DNA of 64,000 nucleotides from Hymenobacter negativus (GCF_017571495.1 NZ_JAGETZ010000006.1:62001-126000); one strand, 5' to 3'; numbered from the stretch's first letter, positions 11,789 to 20,939 are shown. The notes: generated from the sequence alone by a model not told the origin. Program-made: numbers and translations.

Positions 11789-13141
11789 TTAGGCTTCTTC
11801 TTCCTTAGGTGCCTCTCCCCGGAAAGCGTCGAGCTTGGCCACGGCGGGTAGTTTGACGGGCTTGTTTTCCTTGGCCGATTTGTAGATGGCTTCCATAATG
11901 CGCTGGTCTTGCAGACCTTCTTCGCCGGGCGTGTAGGGCGTTTTGTTTTGGCGCACGCACTCGGCCATGTGGTCCATTTCGAGGGCAAACTGGTCCTTCT
12001 GCGGGTCGTTGGGCGTTTCCTTTAGCTGCTTGCCGCCGGGCGCGTGAATGCGCTCTTGGTGCAGGCCTTTGTAGGGGAAAGCCGGGTCCATCTTGATGCT
12101 GCCGGTTTCGGCGTACACGGTGTAGCTTTTGTTGTTGAAGGAGCCGTACCCGGTCATGCACTGTGAGATGGCGCCGCTGGGGAAGCGCAGTGTAAAGCTC
12201 ACATTCTCTTCGATTTCTTTGAACCGGTCGTCGCCCGACGTGCTGTAAATCTGGGCCGATACCTCGATGGGCTCCTCTCCGAGGAGGAAGCGGGTGGTGT
12301 TGAGGCAATACAAGCCCACGTCGGGCAGGGAGCCGCCGCCGGCCAGGGCTTTTTTATGGCGCCACTGCTGGTCGTGGGCCTGGTTTTGGGTGTTCATCAT
12401 TTGCAGCATCTTGGTGGCGCCGTAGGTTTTGTCGCGCACCAGCTTCTGCACCTGGCGGTTCAGCGGCTCGTACTGAATGCGGTAGGCAATCATGAGTTTT
12501 TTGCCGGCTTTTTTGCAGGCCTCAATCATTTCTTCGCACTCTTTGGCCGAGTTGGCCATGGGCTTTTCGCAGAGAATGTGCTTTCCTGCCTTGGCGCCCC
12601 GAATGGTAAACTCGTGGTGCATGGAGTTGGGCAGCACGATGTAAATCACCTCCACCTCGGGGTTATTCTTGAGGTTGTCGTAGGTCTGGTACGAGTAGCA
12701 GCTGCTGGGCTTGATGCCGTACTGCTGAGCTACTTTGGCCATTTTATCGGCGTCGCCGCTCACCAGCGCTACTGGTTTGGCGTGCTTGCACTGAGCAAAA
12801 GCCGGCAGAATCTCATTCAACGTAAGGTGGCCCAGGCCTACCACGGCATAGCCCACGCGGCGCTCGGGCGCGTCGGGGTTGAAGGGCTCGGCGCCTTTGG
12901 GGTCGGTGGGGGCTTCGAGCGGCGGCAGCTTGATATCAAGCGGGCCGCTGGTGGGCGGGAAAGCTTCTTTGGCCGCAGTGGCTGCTCCGGCAGCGGCCAG
13001 GGGTAGGGCACTAGCCACGCCCACCGCCAGCAGCCCCCGGCCGGCGTGGTTGATAAAGTGGCGGCGCGAATAGTCGTAGCCGTTTTCGGCTTCGGAGTTG
13101 AAGGCCGTGTTATAAGCGGTATTTTCCTGGAACATGGTCAT
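11789..13141 (-). CDS. Tat-exported Gfo/Idh/MocA family oxidoreductase
   Basis: A 450-residue protein from the ATG at 13141; a second ATG two codons later is equally possible. SRRHFINHAGRGLLAVGVASALPLA (residues about 25-49) is a Tat-type signal: twin Arg, then a hydrophobic stretch and Ala-rich cleavage region. The Rossmann domain begins VGYAVVGLGHLTLNEILPAF, followed by VIYIVLPNSMHHEF and GKHILCEKPMANS with the conserved EKP Lys, then the C-terminal alpha/beta domain. It resembles periplasmic glucose-fructose oxidoreductase, which keeps tightly bound NADP. The sugar substrate is unknown. Divergent from nuclease copy 2. Confidence 0.88.
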   Translation of the reverse strand: MTMFQENTAYNTAFNSEAENGYDYSRRHFINHAGRGLLAVGVASALPLAAAGAATAAKEAFPPTSGPLDIKLPPLEAPTDPKGAEPFNPDAPERRVGYAVVGLGHLTLNEILPAFAQCKHAKPVALVSGDADKMAKVAQQYGIKPSSCYSYQTYDNLKNNPEVEVIYIVLPNSMHHEFTIRGAKAGKHILCEKPMANSAKECEEMIEACKKAGKKLMIAYRIQYEPLNRQVQKLVRDKTYGATKMLQMMNTQNQAHDQQWRHKKALAGGGSLPDVGLYCLNTTRFLLGEEPIEVSAQIYSTSGDDRFKEIEENVSFTLRFPSGAISQCMTGYGSFNNKSYTVYAETGSIKMDPAFPYKGLHQERIHAPGGKQLKETPNDPQKDQFALEMDHMAECVRQNKTPYTPGEEGLQDQRIMEAIYKSAKENKPVKLPAVAKLDAFRGEAPKEEEA

Positions 13142-13317
13142 AATTGGAAGAGTACAGCTTTTGCTTACGTGCCGGGCCGGCTTGCGAGTTGCCGAAAATT
13201 TCGGGCTGGTTGCGCTTATTGCAGCCATGGTTCAGCTTGAGCTATGCGGGTGAGTGCCTGCCGAGCCCTGCGGTTTTTTTCAGAGAACTGCTTCGGGTCC
13301 AACTGTCAATTTACAAG

Positions 13318-13325
13318 TACATTTG
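13318..13325 (+). promoter_or_regulatory. -7 box of nuclease copy 2
   Basis: TACATTTG matches TAnnTTTG exactly and ends 37 bp before the ATG at 13363, close to the arrangement in front of nuclease copy 1. No convincing -33 TTG at the usual spacing. Confidence 0.5.
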
Positions 13326-13362
13326 TAGTCCCCGTATTGGGATTATAATTGTTTTCAACTGT

Positions 13363-15435
13363 ATGATGCCGGTTCTGACCCGCTCTTTCTTTGTTGCTTT
13401 TCTCGGCCTGCTAACGGGTAGTCTGGCCCAGGCCCAAACCATCACGCCCATTGGCACCATCCAGGGCACGGGCGTGCTGGCCACTTCGGGCACCTACACC
13501 ATCGAAGGCGTGGTGACGGCTGTGTACCCAGGCCTGAGCCCGGCTGGCTTCTACGTGCAGAACGACGCCGCCAGCGCCGATGCCGACCCTACCACCTCGG
13601 ACGCCCTATACGTGGTGCAAACCAACCCTGCCGTAGTGGTGGGCAACCGCGTGCGCATCAGCGGGGCAGTGCAGGAAATTGCCAGCACACCTTCCTTCAA
13701 CCAAGCCGTACTCACCAGCCCCACCATTACCGTGCTGGCAGCCAGCAGCCCGCAACCAACCTTTACGGTGCTCGACAATGCTACTTTTTCCATAGCCAAC
13801 GCGGAGGCATATGAAGGCATGCGGGTGCAGTTTTCGGCTCCGGTTACGGTGTCGGATTTGTCCACGCTGAAATCGCGGGGTGAGCTGGATATTTCCCTGC
13901 GCGGCCTCGTCTACCAACCCACCCAGCTGGTGGACCCCAACGACGACCCCGCCAGCGGCACCAGCAGCACAGGCATCAGCAACGTGCCCGCCGTAAATGC
14001 CTACCAGGCCGCCAACGTCGGTAAGTCCCTGCTCCTCGATGACGGCCGCGTCACCGTCAATCCGCAGCCTATTCCCTACCTCGACGCGGCCACCGGCACG
14101 GTACGGGTGGGCAGCACCATTACGCAATTACGTGGCATTATGGGCTATGCCAGCAGCAGCTGGCGCATTCAGCCTCTGGCTGGGGCCGACGCGCCAGTAG
14201 TAACCACCGTGCGCCCGCCAGTGCCGGTTTTCAGCAATGCGCAGGTGAAAGTGGCCAGCATGAACGTGCTCAATTTCTTCAACGGCGACGGGCTGGGCGG
14301 CGGCTTTCCGACCTCGCGCGGTGCCAATACATTGGCCGACTTCCAGCGTCAGCGCAGCAAAATCATCGCCGCCCTCACCCAGATGAATGCCGACGTATTT
14401 GGCCTGATGGAGATTGAGAACGATGGCACCGGCCCCAATTCGGCCATTCAGGACCTGGTAAACGGCCTGAACCAAGTGCTGGGCGCGGGCACCTACGCCT
14501 TCATCAACGACGGGGCCAACAGCCAGCCCAACAACACCGACCTCATTCACTGCGCCATCGTCTACAAGCCGGCCGTCCTTACGCCCTACGGCAACGTGCT
14601 GCTGGCTACCGTCACGGGCACCTTCGAGCGGCCACCGCTGGCCCAGCTTTTTACCACCAACAACACGGCCGTGCGCGACACCTTCGCGCTCGTCGTGAAC
14701 CACCTGAAGTCCAAGGCCAGCGGCAGCGGGGCCAACGCCGACCAGCAGGATGGCCAGGGCGCGTCCAACCTGCGCCGGAAGAATCAGGCCGCCGCTCTGG
14801 TACAGTTTATTAACAACACGGTGCGACCCGCCGGCACGCGCTACGTGGTGAGCGTGGGCGACTACAACGCCAACTACGAGGAAGACCCCATGGACATTCT
14901 GCGGGCCGCCGGCTTTGTGCTGAGCAGCCCCGCCAGCAGCGTTTCCTACGTCTTCAATGGCCTGAGCGGCAGCCTCGACCACGCTGTGCTCTCGCCCGAG
15001 CTGGTCGGCCACGCGGCCGTAGAAAAGTGGCACATCAACGCCGCCGAGCCCGAGTTTCTGGAATACGATGTGGCCGGTGCGGCTACAGACGTTACCAGCC
15101 CCTTCCGCTCCTCCGACCATGACCCCGTGTTGATTGGCCTGAACTTCCGCAGTACCGTGACGGGCACGGCAAAATCAGCTACCACAGGCCAGCTTCAGGT
15201 ATTTCCGAATCCCGCTACGGGGGCCTTCAACCTGCGCCTTGCTGGCTTTGAAGCGCGGCCGATGACGCTGGAAGTCGTATCCGCGCTGGGCCAGCGCGTG
15301 CTTTCGCTGCATGGCTCGGCTGAGTATTTGCAGGCTGAAATCCGCCAAAAGACGTTGCGGCTGCTGCCGGGTACCTATTTGCTACGGCTGAGCGGCGCTG
15401 GATTTAGCCAGGCGCAGCGCGTGGTGAAGCAATAA
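13363..15435 (+). CDS. secreted ExeM/NucH-type endonuclease with T9SS tail, copy 2
   Basis: A 690-residue protein. The in-frame region upstream of 13363 is not coding-like, and the ATG at 13363 gives a signal peptide (RSFFVAFLGLLTGSLAQAQ). Architecture as in the copy at 5505-7562: an OB-like domain (YTIEGVVTAVYPGLSPAGFYV), then an endonuclease/exonuclease/phosphatase domain with VASMNVLNFFNGDG, GLMEIENDGTG, VVNHLKSKASG, VGDYNANYEEDP, LDHAVLSPEL and SSDHDPVLIG, then a type A T9SS tail beginning QVFPNPATGAFNLRL and ending RVVKQ. The two tails differ far more than the catalytic domains, so the duplication is not very recent or the tails were exchanged. A family 1 repeat follows 15 bp after the stop. 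Confidence 0.87.
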   Translation: MMPVLTRSFFVAFLGLLTGSLAQAQTITPIGTIQGTGVLATSGTYTIEGVVTAVYPGLSPAGFYVQNDAASADADPTTSDALYVVQTNPAVVVGNRVRISGAVQEIASTPSFNQAVLTSPTITVLAASSPQPTFTVLDNATFSIANAEAYEGMRVQFSAPVTVSDLSTLKSRGELDISLRGLVYQPTQLVDPNDDPASGTSSTGISNVPAVNAYQAANVGKSLLLDDGRVTVNPQPIPYLDAATGTVRVGSTITQLRGIMGYASSSWRIQPLAGADAPVVTTVRPPVPVFSNAQVKVASMNVLNFFNGDGLGGGFPTSRGANTLADFQRQRSKIIAALTQMNADVFGLMEIENDGTGPNSAIQDLVNGLNQVLGAGTYAFINDGANSQPNNTDLIHCAIVYKPAVLTPYGNVLLATVTGTFERPPLAQLFTTNNTAVRDTFALVVNHLKSKASGSGANADQQDGQGASNLRRKNQAAALVQFINNTVRPAGTRYVVSVGDYNANYEEDPMDILRAAGFVLSSPASSVSYVFNGLSGSLDHAVLSPELVGHAAVEKWHINAAEPEFLEYDVAGAATDVTSPFRSSDHDPVLIGLNFRSTVTGTAKSATTGQLQVFPNPATGAFNLRLAGFEARPMTLEVVSALGQRVLSLHGSAEYLQAEIRQKTLRLLPGTYLLRLSGAGFSQAQRVVKQ

Positions 15436-15450
15436 GGAACAATGCCCGGC

Positions 15451-15486
15451 CCGCGAGATGCCTTGGCTACGCTCGGCATGACGTTC
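15451..15486. repeat. family 1 repeat, copy c (single arm)
   Basis: The 36 bases match the family core in the CGCGAGATGCC...GGCATGACGTTC orientation. Only one arm is clear, although GGAACAATGCC just upstream may be a decayed partner. It sits between the nuclease copy 2 stop and the pentapeptide gene. Confidence 0.6.
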
Positions 15487-15517
15487 TTCGCTGTCGCAAA
15501 TCCTGCCTTAGCCAACC

Positions 15518-16120
15518 ATGAAACCCCGCCGCAAGCCCGCCCTGCTCCGTAAGCCGAGCCATTTTCCCGAAGAAAACGTGGTAGAGCGCTGGGACGCCCG
15601 CCACCTGCTGGGTCATACCGAGTTCGAGGAATATCACTTCATCAACTGCGAGTTCGGCGAAGCCGATTTGAGCCGGCTGCGCTTTACCGACTGCCGGTTT
15701 GAGCGCTGCAACCTCTCGGCGGCCAAGCTAGCAGGCACGGCCCTGCAGAACGTGGCGTTTGACGAATGCAAGCTGCTAGGATTGCAGTTTACAGCCTGCC
15801 GCGATATGCTGTTTGGCGTGCATTTCGACCAGTGCCAGTTGCGCTATGCCTCCTTCGCGGGCCGCACCATGCCCGCCACCCGTTTCGTAGGCTGCAACCT
15901 GGAGGATGCCGATTTTGCCGACGCCGACCTCACCGAAGCCGTGTTTCAGGAGTGTGTGCTGGCGGGCACGGTATTTCAGAATACCCGGCTGTCGGGCGCT
16001 GATTTTCGCACTGCTACCGGCTTTACCATCGACCCCGAAGCCAATCCGCTGAAAGGTGCGAAATTCACTTTGCACGGCCTGCTGGGGGTAGTTGCCAAGT
16101 GGGAATTGGTGGTGGAATAA
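15518..16120 (+). CDS. pentapeptide-repeat protein (Qnr/McbG-like fold)
   Basis: A 200-residue protein built mostly of A(D/N)LxX pentapeptides: FEEYHFINCEFGEADLSRLR, FTDCRFERCNLSAAKLAGTA, NLEDADFADADLTEAVFQEC, then TVFQNTRLSGADF. These fold into a right-handed quadrilateral beta helix. The Cys-rich steps (NCEF, DCRF, RCNL, ECVL, GCNL) resemble the Qnr/McbG group that mimics DNA and protects gyrase, but many such proteins have unrelated roles. No signal peptide, so cytoplasmic. The ATG at 15518 is the first in the frame. Function not assigned. Confidence 0.85.
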   Translation: MKPRRKPALLRKPSHFPEENVVERWDARHLLGHTEFEEYHFINCEFGEADLSRLRFTDCRFERCNLSAAKLAGTALQNVAFDECKLLGLQFTACRDMLFGVHFDQCQLRYASFAGRTMPATRFVGCNLEDADFADADLTEAVFQECVLAGTVFQNTRLSGADFRTATGFTIDPEANPLKGAKFTLHGLLGVVAKWELVVE

Positions 16121-16416
16121 CGTTTGCGCAGAAGGTCCTGAATGAGGCTTAAATATGGCCTTTCCTGAATGTCAACGCAAAAAACATAGCCGCGAGGGTT
16201 CCGGATTCGATTCCGGTTGTTAGATTGCGGGGGAATTCCCATCTATGCCCGAAAAAATGGCCCTTTCACCGGGCTGTTGTTCCCCTTTCGGTTCCTTGTT
16301 AGTAGGCGGCGCCGGAGCGCTTCAGAGCAACTCACAGGCTCGCTTCCGGTTGCGCCAGACGCCGCCTTGCGCGACCAGCGCGCGGGTGTTTTTTTATCTT
16401 GCTACAACGAATTCAG
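16121..16416. other. 296-bp gap upstream of the LacI gene
   Basis: No gene is supported here. A tRNA T-arm-like CCGGATTCGATTCCGG occurs at about 16200-16215, but no tRNA or tmRNA can be folded around it. No TAnnTTTG box was recognised; the promoter of the LacI gene should lie here. Confidence 0.4.
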
Positions 16417-17451
16417 ATGGCCAATCGCCGCGCTTCCATTACCGACCTCGCCAAGACCCTGGGCTTGTCGCCCTCCACTATTTCCCGTGCCCTCTCCGAC
16501 CACGACGACGTGAGCGAAGCCACCAAGGCCCGCGTGCGCCAGCTAGCCGAAGAGCTACACTACAAGCCCAACCAGCTGGCCGCCGCCCTGCGTCGGGGCC
16601 GTAGCAACACACTGGGCGTGCTGGTACCGCACATCACGGGGCACTTTTTCCCACAAGTGGTACACGGCATCGCCACCGAAGCCGCCAAGCTGGGCTTCAA
16701 CGTGATGATTTGCCAATCGAACGAAGACACCCGCCAGGAACAAACCAATATCGACCTGCTGATGAACTCGCAGGTGGAAGGCATCATGGTATCGCTGGCC
16801 AATACAACCCACGATTTCCGGCATTTCGAGGCCGTGCGCCAGCAGAACATTCCGCTGGTGTTTTTCGACCGCGTGGTGGAGGATTTCGAGGGCAGCAACA
16901 TCAGTTCGGTGATGATTGACGACTATCAGGGCGCTTACCAGGTGGTGACGCACCTTATAGAGCAGGGCTGCACGCGTATTGCCCACCTTAGCGGCCCGCT
17001 GCACCTCAATATCCACAAAAACCGCCACCAGGGCTACCGCGACGCCCTCACCGCCCACGGTATCGAGGTGGACGAGGAGTTGATTTTGTTTTGCGAGATG
17101 AACCAGAAGGGCGGCACCCAGGCCATGCGCCAGCTGCTAAAGCTGCCTCAGCGCCCTAATGGCGTGTTTTCGAGCAACGACCTGGCGGCCATCGGGGCGG
17201 TACAAGCCGCCAAAAGCCAGCGCCTGCGCGTGCCGCAGGATGTGGCCGTGGTGGGCTTCAGCAACGAAATGTTCACCACCCTCACCGAGCCCAACCTTTC
17301 CTCGGTAGACCAGCGCTGCGAGCAAATGGGTAAAACCGCCGTGCAGCTGCTGCAAAAAATGTTGAAAGGCAGCCCCCAGCGTCAGGGCCCCCCCAAGCCC
17401 ATCGTGCTCAAGCCCAAGCTATTGGTGCGCGAGTCGTCGCAGCGCCGATAA
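16417..17451 (+). CDS. LacI-family transcriptional regulator
   Basis: A 344-residue regulator from the ATG at 16417; the longer frame uses a TTG. The N-terminal HTH and hinge (ASITDLAKTLGLSPSTISRA, then HDDVSEATKARVRQLAEELH and YKPNQLAAALRRGRSNTLGV) is followed by a periplasmic-binding-like sensor with GVLVPHITGHFF, GIMVSLANTTHDF, FFDRVVEDFEGSNISSVMID and PNGVFSSNDLAAIGAVQAA. It probably senses a sugar or related effector. No catabolic genes adjoin it; the next gene (MFS exporter, 127 bp away beyond a hairpin) is not an obvious target. Confidence 0.9.
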   Translation: MANRRASITDLAKTLGLSPSTISRALSDHDDVSEATKARVRQLAEELHYKPNQLAAALRRGRSNTLGVLVPHITGHFFPQVVHGIATEAAKLGFNVMICQSNEDTRQEQTNIDLLMNSQVEGIMVSLANTTHDFRHFEAVRQQNIPLVFFDRVVEDFEGSNISSVMIDDYQGAYQVVTHLIEQGCTRIAHLSGPLHLNIHKNRHQGYRDALTAHGIEVDEELILFCEMNQKGGTQAMRQLLKLPQRPNGVFSSNDLAAIGAVQAAKSQRLRVPQDVAVVGFSNEMFTTLTEPNLSSVDQRCEQMGKTAVQLLQKMLKGSPQRQGPPKPIVLKPKLLVRESSQRR

Positions 17452-17456
17452 TTGTA

Positions 17457-17492
17457 GAACGTTATGCCGAGCGTAGCCAAGGCATGACGTTC
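17457..17492. repeat. family 1 repeat, copy d (compact hairpin)
   Basis: GAACGTTATGCC at 17457-17468 pairs with GGCATGACGTTC at 17481-17492 with one G:U type mismatch, around a CGAGCGTAGCCAA loop carrying the family core. It begins 5 bp past the LacI-gene stop and is probably also its terminator. Confidence 0.65.
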
Positions 17493-17578
17493 CTTTCCCC
17501 ACCTTTTATCGTCCTCCGCCGTAGGAAGCCATTTGCGCCGCTTCGCTGTTATCATCAGCGAAAACCTACTGCTGCTTG

Positions 17579-19240
17579 ATGTCCGATACTGCTGTTTCGC
17601 CCGATGCCCCTGCTGCCAAAGTAACCCTCTGGACGCCGTTCGCCTACTCCGTTTTCCGCGCTATCTGGATTGCGGGCATGGTATCTAACGTGGGCACCTG
17701 GATGCAGAACGTGGCCGGGGTGTGGCTCGTGACCATGCTCACCAGCTCGGCACTGCTGGTGGCCCTGATGCAGACCGCCACCTCATTGCCTTCCTTCCTG
17801 CTCAGCATGCCGGCCGGTGCCATGGCCGACCTCATTGACCGCCGCAAGCTGCTGCTGCTCACGCAGGGCTTCATGGCGGTGGTGGCCACGGGGTTGGGAG
17901 CCCTCACCCTGATGAACGGCATTTCGGCCTACGGAGTGCTGGGTTTTACCTTCCTGCTGGGCATGGGCGCGGCCCTGAATGCACCCATCTGGCAGGCAGT
18001 GGCCACGGAGTTGGTGCCGCGGCCGGTACTGCCCTCAGCTATTACGCTCAATGGCGTTAGCAACAACATTGCGCGGGCTATTGGACCGGCCATTGGCGGG
18101 GCCATTATTGCCTATTACTCAGCAGGCTGGGTGTTTATTCTGAACGGAATTTCGTTTTTGGGCACCTGGGCGGTGGTGTACTTCTGGAAGCGCAAGCCTA
18201 CGGTGACCAGCGGACCGGCCGAAAACTTCATTGGCGCGTTGCGGGCGGGGATGCGCTACGTGCAGTATTCGCCGGCCATTTATGGGGTGCTGGTGCGCAC
18301 GTTCGCGTTTGCGTTTGGGGCGGCGGCCATGTGGGGCCTGGTATCGGTGGTGGTAGCGCGCAAGCTGCACCTGAGCTCCGGGCACTACGGGGTGATGCTG
18401 TCGTGGCTGGGCGCGGGCGCCATTACGGGAGCGCTGCTGATGGGCCGGGCGGGCTCGCGGCTCACTTTCAATCAACGCGTGCTGCTGGGTGTACTGGTTT
18501 TCGTGGGTACCAATACCGCGTTGGCACTGGTGACGCAGATTTACATTCTTTACGCGGTGATGTTCATTTCGGGCATTGCCTGGCTGATGGTGATGACCAG
18601 CTTTAGCACCACGGTGCAGCTGAGTGTGCCGCGCTGGGTGCAGGCCCGCGTGATTAGCGTGTACATGCTGGTGTTTCAGGCGGGCCTCTCGGTGGGCAGT
18701 CTGGTGTGGGGCGAGCTGGCCGACCACCTCTCGCTGGAAATTGCGCTGCTGGCCGCCGCCGGCTGGATGCTGGCCAGCACGCTGCTGGCGTTGCCCTTCC
18801 CTATGAAATCGGCCGAGGGCCTGGACCTGGCTCCCGCCGAGCACTGGCCCGACCCCACCACAAAAGGCCCCATCGACCCTGACGATGGCCCCGTGCTGGT
18901 GATGGTGGAATACCGCATCGACCCCACCGACTGGGCCGCTTTCCAGGCTGCCGCCGAGAAGCTAAAACGGCTGCGACTGCGCGACGGCGCCCTGCGCGCT
19001 GGCGTGTTTTCCGACGTGGCACAGCCCACGCGCATTACCGAGTTTTTCTATGTGGCTACCTGGGGCGAACACGAGCGCCAGCACCACCGCTTCACCCGCG
19101 AAGACCAAGTGGTGGAGGCCCGCGTGCGGCAGTTTCATCGAGGGCCCGAGGAGCCCAGGGTTACGCACTTTCTATCGTTCCCCAATACATCAAATGTGGA
19201 AATGGCCACGCCCATTGCCACGCTGGAAAGCCAGCGGTAA
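17579..19240 (+). CDS. MFS transporter (MFS_3/EntS-like) with C-terminal ABM-like domain
   Basis: A 553-residue protein from the ATG at 17579. Residues about 15-415 are a 12-helix major facilitator with NVGTWMQNVAGVWLVTML, the loop-2/3 motif ADLIDRRKLLLLTQG, and ISGIAWLMVMTSFSTTVQLS, matching the MFS_3 (enterobactin exporter EntS-like) family. The C-terminal 110 residues (VLVMVEYRIDPTDWAAFQAA onward) form a soluble dimeric alpha-beta-barrel-type domain found in the long MFS_3 members. Substrate unknown; siderophore or drug efflux is typical. It converges with the STAS-like gene, with an 11-bp gap. Confidence 0.85.
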   Translation: MSDTAVSPDAPAAKVTLWTPFAYSVFRAIWIAGMVSNVGTWMQNVAGVWLVTMLTSSALLVALMQTATSLPSFLLSMPAGAMADLIDRRKLLLLTQGFMAVVATGLGALTLMNGISAYGVLGFTFLLGMGAALNAPIWQAVATELVPRPVLPSAITLNGVSNNIARAIGPAIGGAIIAYYSAGWVFILNGISFLGTWAVVYFWKRKPTVTSGPAENFIGALRAGMRYVQYSPAIYGVLVRTFAFAFGAAAMWGLVSVVVARKLHLSSGHYGVMLSWLGAGAITGALLMGRAGSRLTFNQRVLLGVLVFVGTNTALALVTQIYILYAVMFISGIAWLMVMTSFSTTVQLSVPRWVQARVISVYMLVFQAGLSVGSLVWGELADHLSLEIALLAAAGWMLASTLLALPFPMKSAEGLDLAPAEHWPDPTTKGPIDPDDGPVLVMVEYRIDPTDWAAFQAAAEKLKRLRLRDGALRAGVFSDVAQPTRITEFFYVATWGEHERQHHRFTREDQVVEARVRQFHRGPEEPRVTHFLSFPNTSNVEMATPIATLESQR

Positions 19241-19251
19241 GGCCTGCCGGC

Positions 19252-19677
19252 TTACTGCCCACCCAGCCGGTAGTGGTCGAGCCAGGCATTGGCAGCACCC
19301 TCGTCAATAAAGCGGGCGTATTGAAAAAGCGCGGCCCGGTCGGGTGACTTCTCCGATTCACCTTCGGCTTCCAGTTCGGCAAGGCGGTTGGGCAGTACGA
19401 GGAAGGCTACGCAGAGCCGGCGGTCGAACTCGCGTTGCACTTTGGGCAGGAAAGTAGTTACGACCCATTCGGGGCCATTGCGGCTGCGGTCGACGCGCCG
19501 GCGGGCATCCATCAGCCAGTGCGTGCAGTTGTGTTCGAGGGCTGCCAGGCGCATGGTTTCGTAGCCCTCACGCAACTGCTCCTCGCTGATGGACGCAAGC
19601 CAGCGCCCGATGAGAAGGCACGAATCGGGCCGGTAAGAGACGTGCAGAAAAGAGCTTGAGGCGAGTTCCTGGTACAT
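19252..19677 (-). CDS. STAS/SEC14-like domain protein, paralog 3
   Basis: A 141-residue protein starting at the ATG at 19675-19677; the longer frame adds 33 residues with no family similarity. WLMDARRRVDRSRNGPEWV, then FDRRLCVAFLVLPN and FIDEGAANAWL align with the gene at 43310-43738 (WLQDIRRR, RLFIAYLVGP, FGDEGAAIRWL), so these two form a second subfamily distinct from paralogs 1 and 2. Soluble, no known catalytic motif, function unknown. It converges with the MFS gene and lies 114 bp downstream of the DUF433 gene. Confidence 0.55.
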   Translation of the reverse strand: MYQELASSSFLHVSYRPDSCLLIGRWLASISEEQLREGYETMRLAALEHNCTHWLMDARRRVDRSRNGPEWVVTTFLPKVQREFDRRLCVAFLVLPNRLAELEAEGESEKSPDRAALFQYARFIDEGAANAWLDHYRLGGQ

Positions 19678-19791
19678 GGGGCACAACAAACCACGGCTAT
19701 ATTTCGACAATGGCAAGCCTGCCAAAGCTACGCAGTTACGCGTAATGCCAAAGACGCTGAGCCGCGCTGGCACCACGGCTGCTTTTTGTGC

Positions 19792-20142
19792 TTACGAAGC
19801 CGACGGGCGAGCTGGATTACGCTCCCAAAGCTGCTTTAGGAATTCCTGCTCGGCCAGCCACTGGCTTTGGCGGCCCAGCAGCCACTGCTCCGAATTTTCA
19901 GTTTCTGCTGGTGGCTCAATGGCGCGGGCCAAGGGCTTGAGGCGGCCCGCCGCAAACGCCAGGCACGCCTGGAAGTCTTCGGGCTCCAGCACCGGGTGCT
20001 GGGCCTGAATTTCATCCGTAGTCAGGCCCGCCGCCAGCCAATCAAGCACTTGCCACACGGGATAGCGCAGGCCGCGCACCGTAGGCTGCCCTTCACAAAT
20101 GGCCGGATGGATGGTAATACGGGGAATGGCTGGAAAATTCAT
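19792..20142 (-). CDS. DUF433 protein (orphan antitoxin-like)
   Basis: A 116-residue protein; the ATG at 20142 starts at the conserved beta hairpin. RITIHPAICEGQPTVRGLRY followed by PVWQVLDWLAAGLTTDEIQA is the DUF433 core, a winged/helix-turn-helix domain related to VapB-like antitoxins. It is usually paired with a downstream DUF5615 (PIN-like) toxin, but here the next gene on the strand is an unrelated STAS-like protein and no PIN acidic motif is visible. The C-terminal 40 residues (AIEPPAETENSEQWLLGRQS onward) are an extension beyond the core. It may be a solitary regulator. Confidence 0.7.
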   Translation of the reverse strand: MNFPAIPRITIHPAICEGQPTVRGLRYPVWQVLDWLAAGLTTDEIQAQHPVLEPEDFQACLAFAAGRLKPLARAIEPPAETENSEQWLLGRQSQWLAEQEFLKQLWERNPARPSAS

Positions 20143-20189
20143 ATTTCCAATATTACAAAAACCCGGCCGGGTGCGCAACTGGCCCGTTG

Positions 20190-20828
20190 CTACAGCAGTC
20201 GCTCCAGGTCGCCGAGGTGGTCGATGCGGACGGGCGCTTCCGCCTCATTCAGCTGACCAAAGCCGTAGGTAGCGAAGATAAACGGCACGCCCGCCGCTTG
20301 ACTGGCAGTGAGGTCGCCCAGGGTATCGCCTACATATACAGGTGCTTGCAGGCCAAACTCCGCCACTATCTCGCGGATGTTTTCGGATTTTGGCAGCAGC
20401 TTGGTGCCGAAGCACTGGTGCCCTTCGAAGTAGCGTTCCAGGCCGGTGTGTTCGAAAAAAGCCTCCACGTAGCCTCGCTGGCAGTTGCTGACGATGAACA
20501 GGCGGTAGCCCTGGTTCAGCAGATAGCGTAACGTGGTTTCCAGGCCGGGGTAGGAAGCTCCGCCGTGCTCCACGGCAGCGGCCAGCTCGTGGCGGGCGCA
20601 GAGGGTGCGGTACTCATCAAATTTTTCAGCGGGTAGGTTCGGAAACAGCCGCTCATATACCACGGTGTAGGGCTGGCCGGTCACGGCCTGCACTTGGGCC
20701 AGGGTCACGTCGTGGTCAATGTAGTCGACGCTGCTGCTGGCCGTCTGGAAGGCTTTGGTAATGGCCACCGAGGCATCCCATAAGGTGCCGTCGAGGTCGA
20801 AAATCACGCTGTCAAATTGAACGGGCAT
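20190..20828 (-). CDS. HAD-family hydrolase, phosphoglycolate-phosphatase-like
   Basis: A 212-residue HAD phosphatase from the ATG at 20828. Motif I FDLDGTLWDAS gives the nucleophile and acid/base Asp. Motif II VSNCQRGYVEAFFE, motif III Lys in GTKLLPKSENI and motif IV YVGDTLGDLTASQAA complete the set. A helical C1 cap between motifs I and II marks subclass I (Gph/PGMB-like). Likely a small phosphometabolite phosphatase; substrate unknown. It is downstream of the creatininase gene on the same strand with a 111-bp gap, so it may share its transcript. Confidence 0.88.
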   Translation of the reverse strand: MPVQFDSVIFDLDGTLWDASVAITKAFQTASSSVDYIDHDVTLAQVQAVTGQPYTVVYERLFPNLPAEKFDEYRTLCARHELAAAVEHGGASYPGLETTLRYLLNQGYRLFIVSNCQRGYVEAFFEHTGLERYFEGHQCFGTKLLPKSENIREIVAEFGLQAPVYVGDTLGDLTASQAAGVPFIFATYGFGQLNEAEAPVRIDHLGDLERLL

Positions 20829-20939
20829 AGGCTGGTATGAGCATTTGATGTCTGGCGTGGTTGGACCAGGCAACGGCAAAAAGGACCAGCAAAACCACTC
20901 GCCGGTCCTGAACTAACTTGCTGAATAGCCTTCGGGTTC

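Noticed and set aside
12356..13006. 216-codon plus-strand frame opposite the Gfo/Idh gene
   Set aside because: It is antisense to a gene with clear Rossmann and EKP motifs; the His/Gly/Val-rich translation is typical of a shadow frame in G+C-rich DNA.
14128..15120. 330-codon minus-strand frame opposite nuclease copy 2
   Set aside because: Fully inside a gene whose catalytic motifs are intact; no family resemblance of its own.
16190..16240. tRNA or tmRNA end suggested by CCGGATTCGATTCCGG
   Set aside because: The T-arm-like hairpin has no matching acceptor, D or anticodon arms, and no integrase or attachment site lies nearby.
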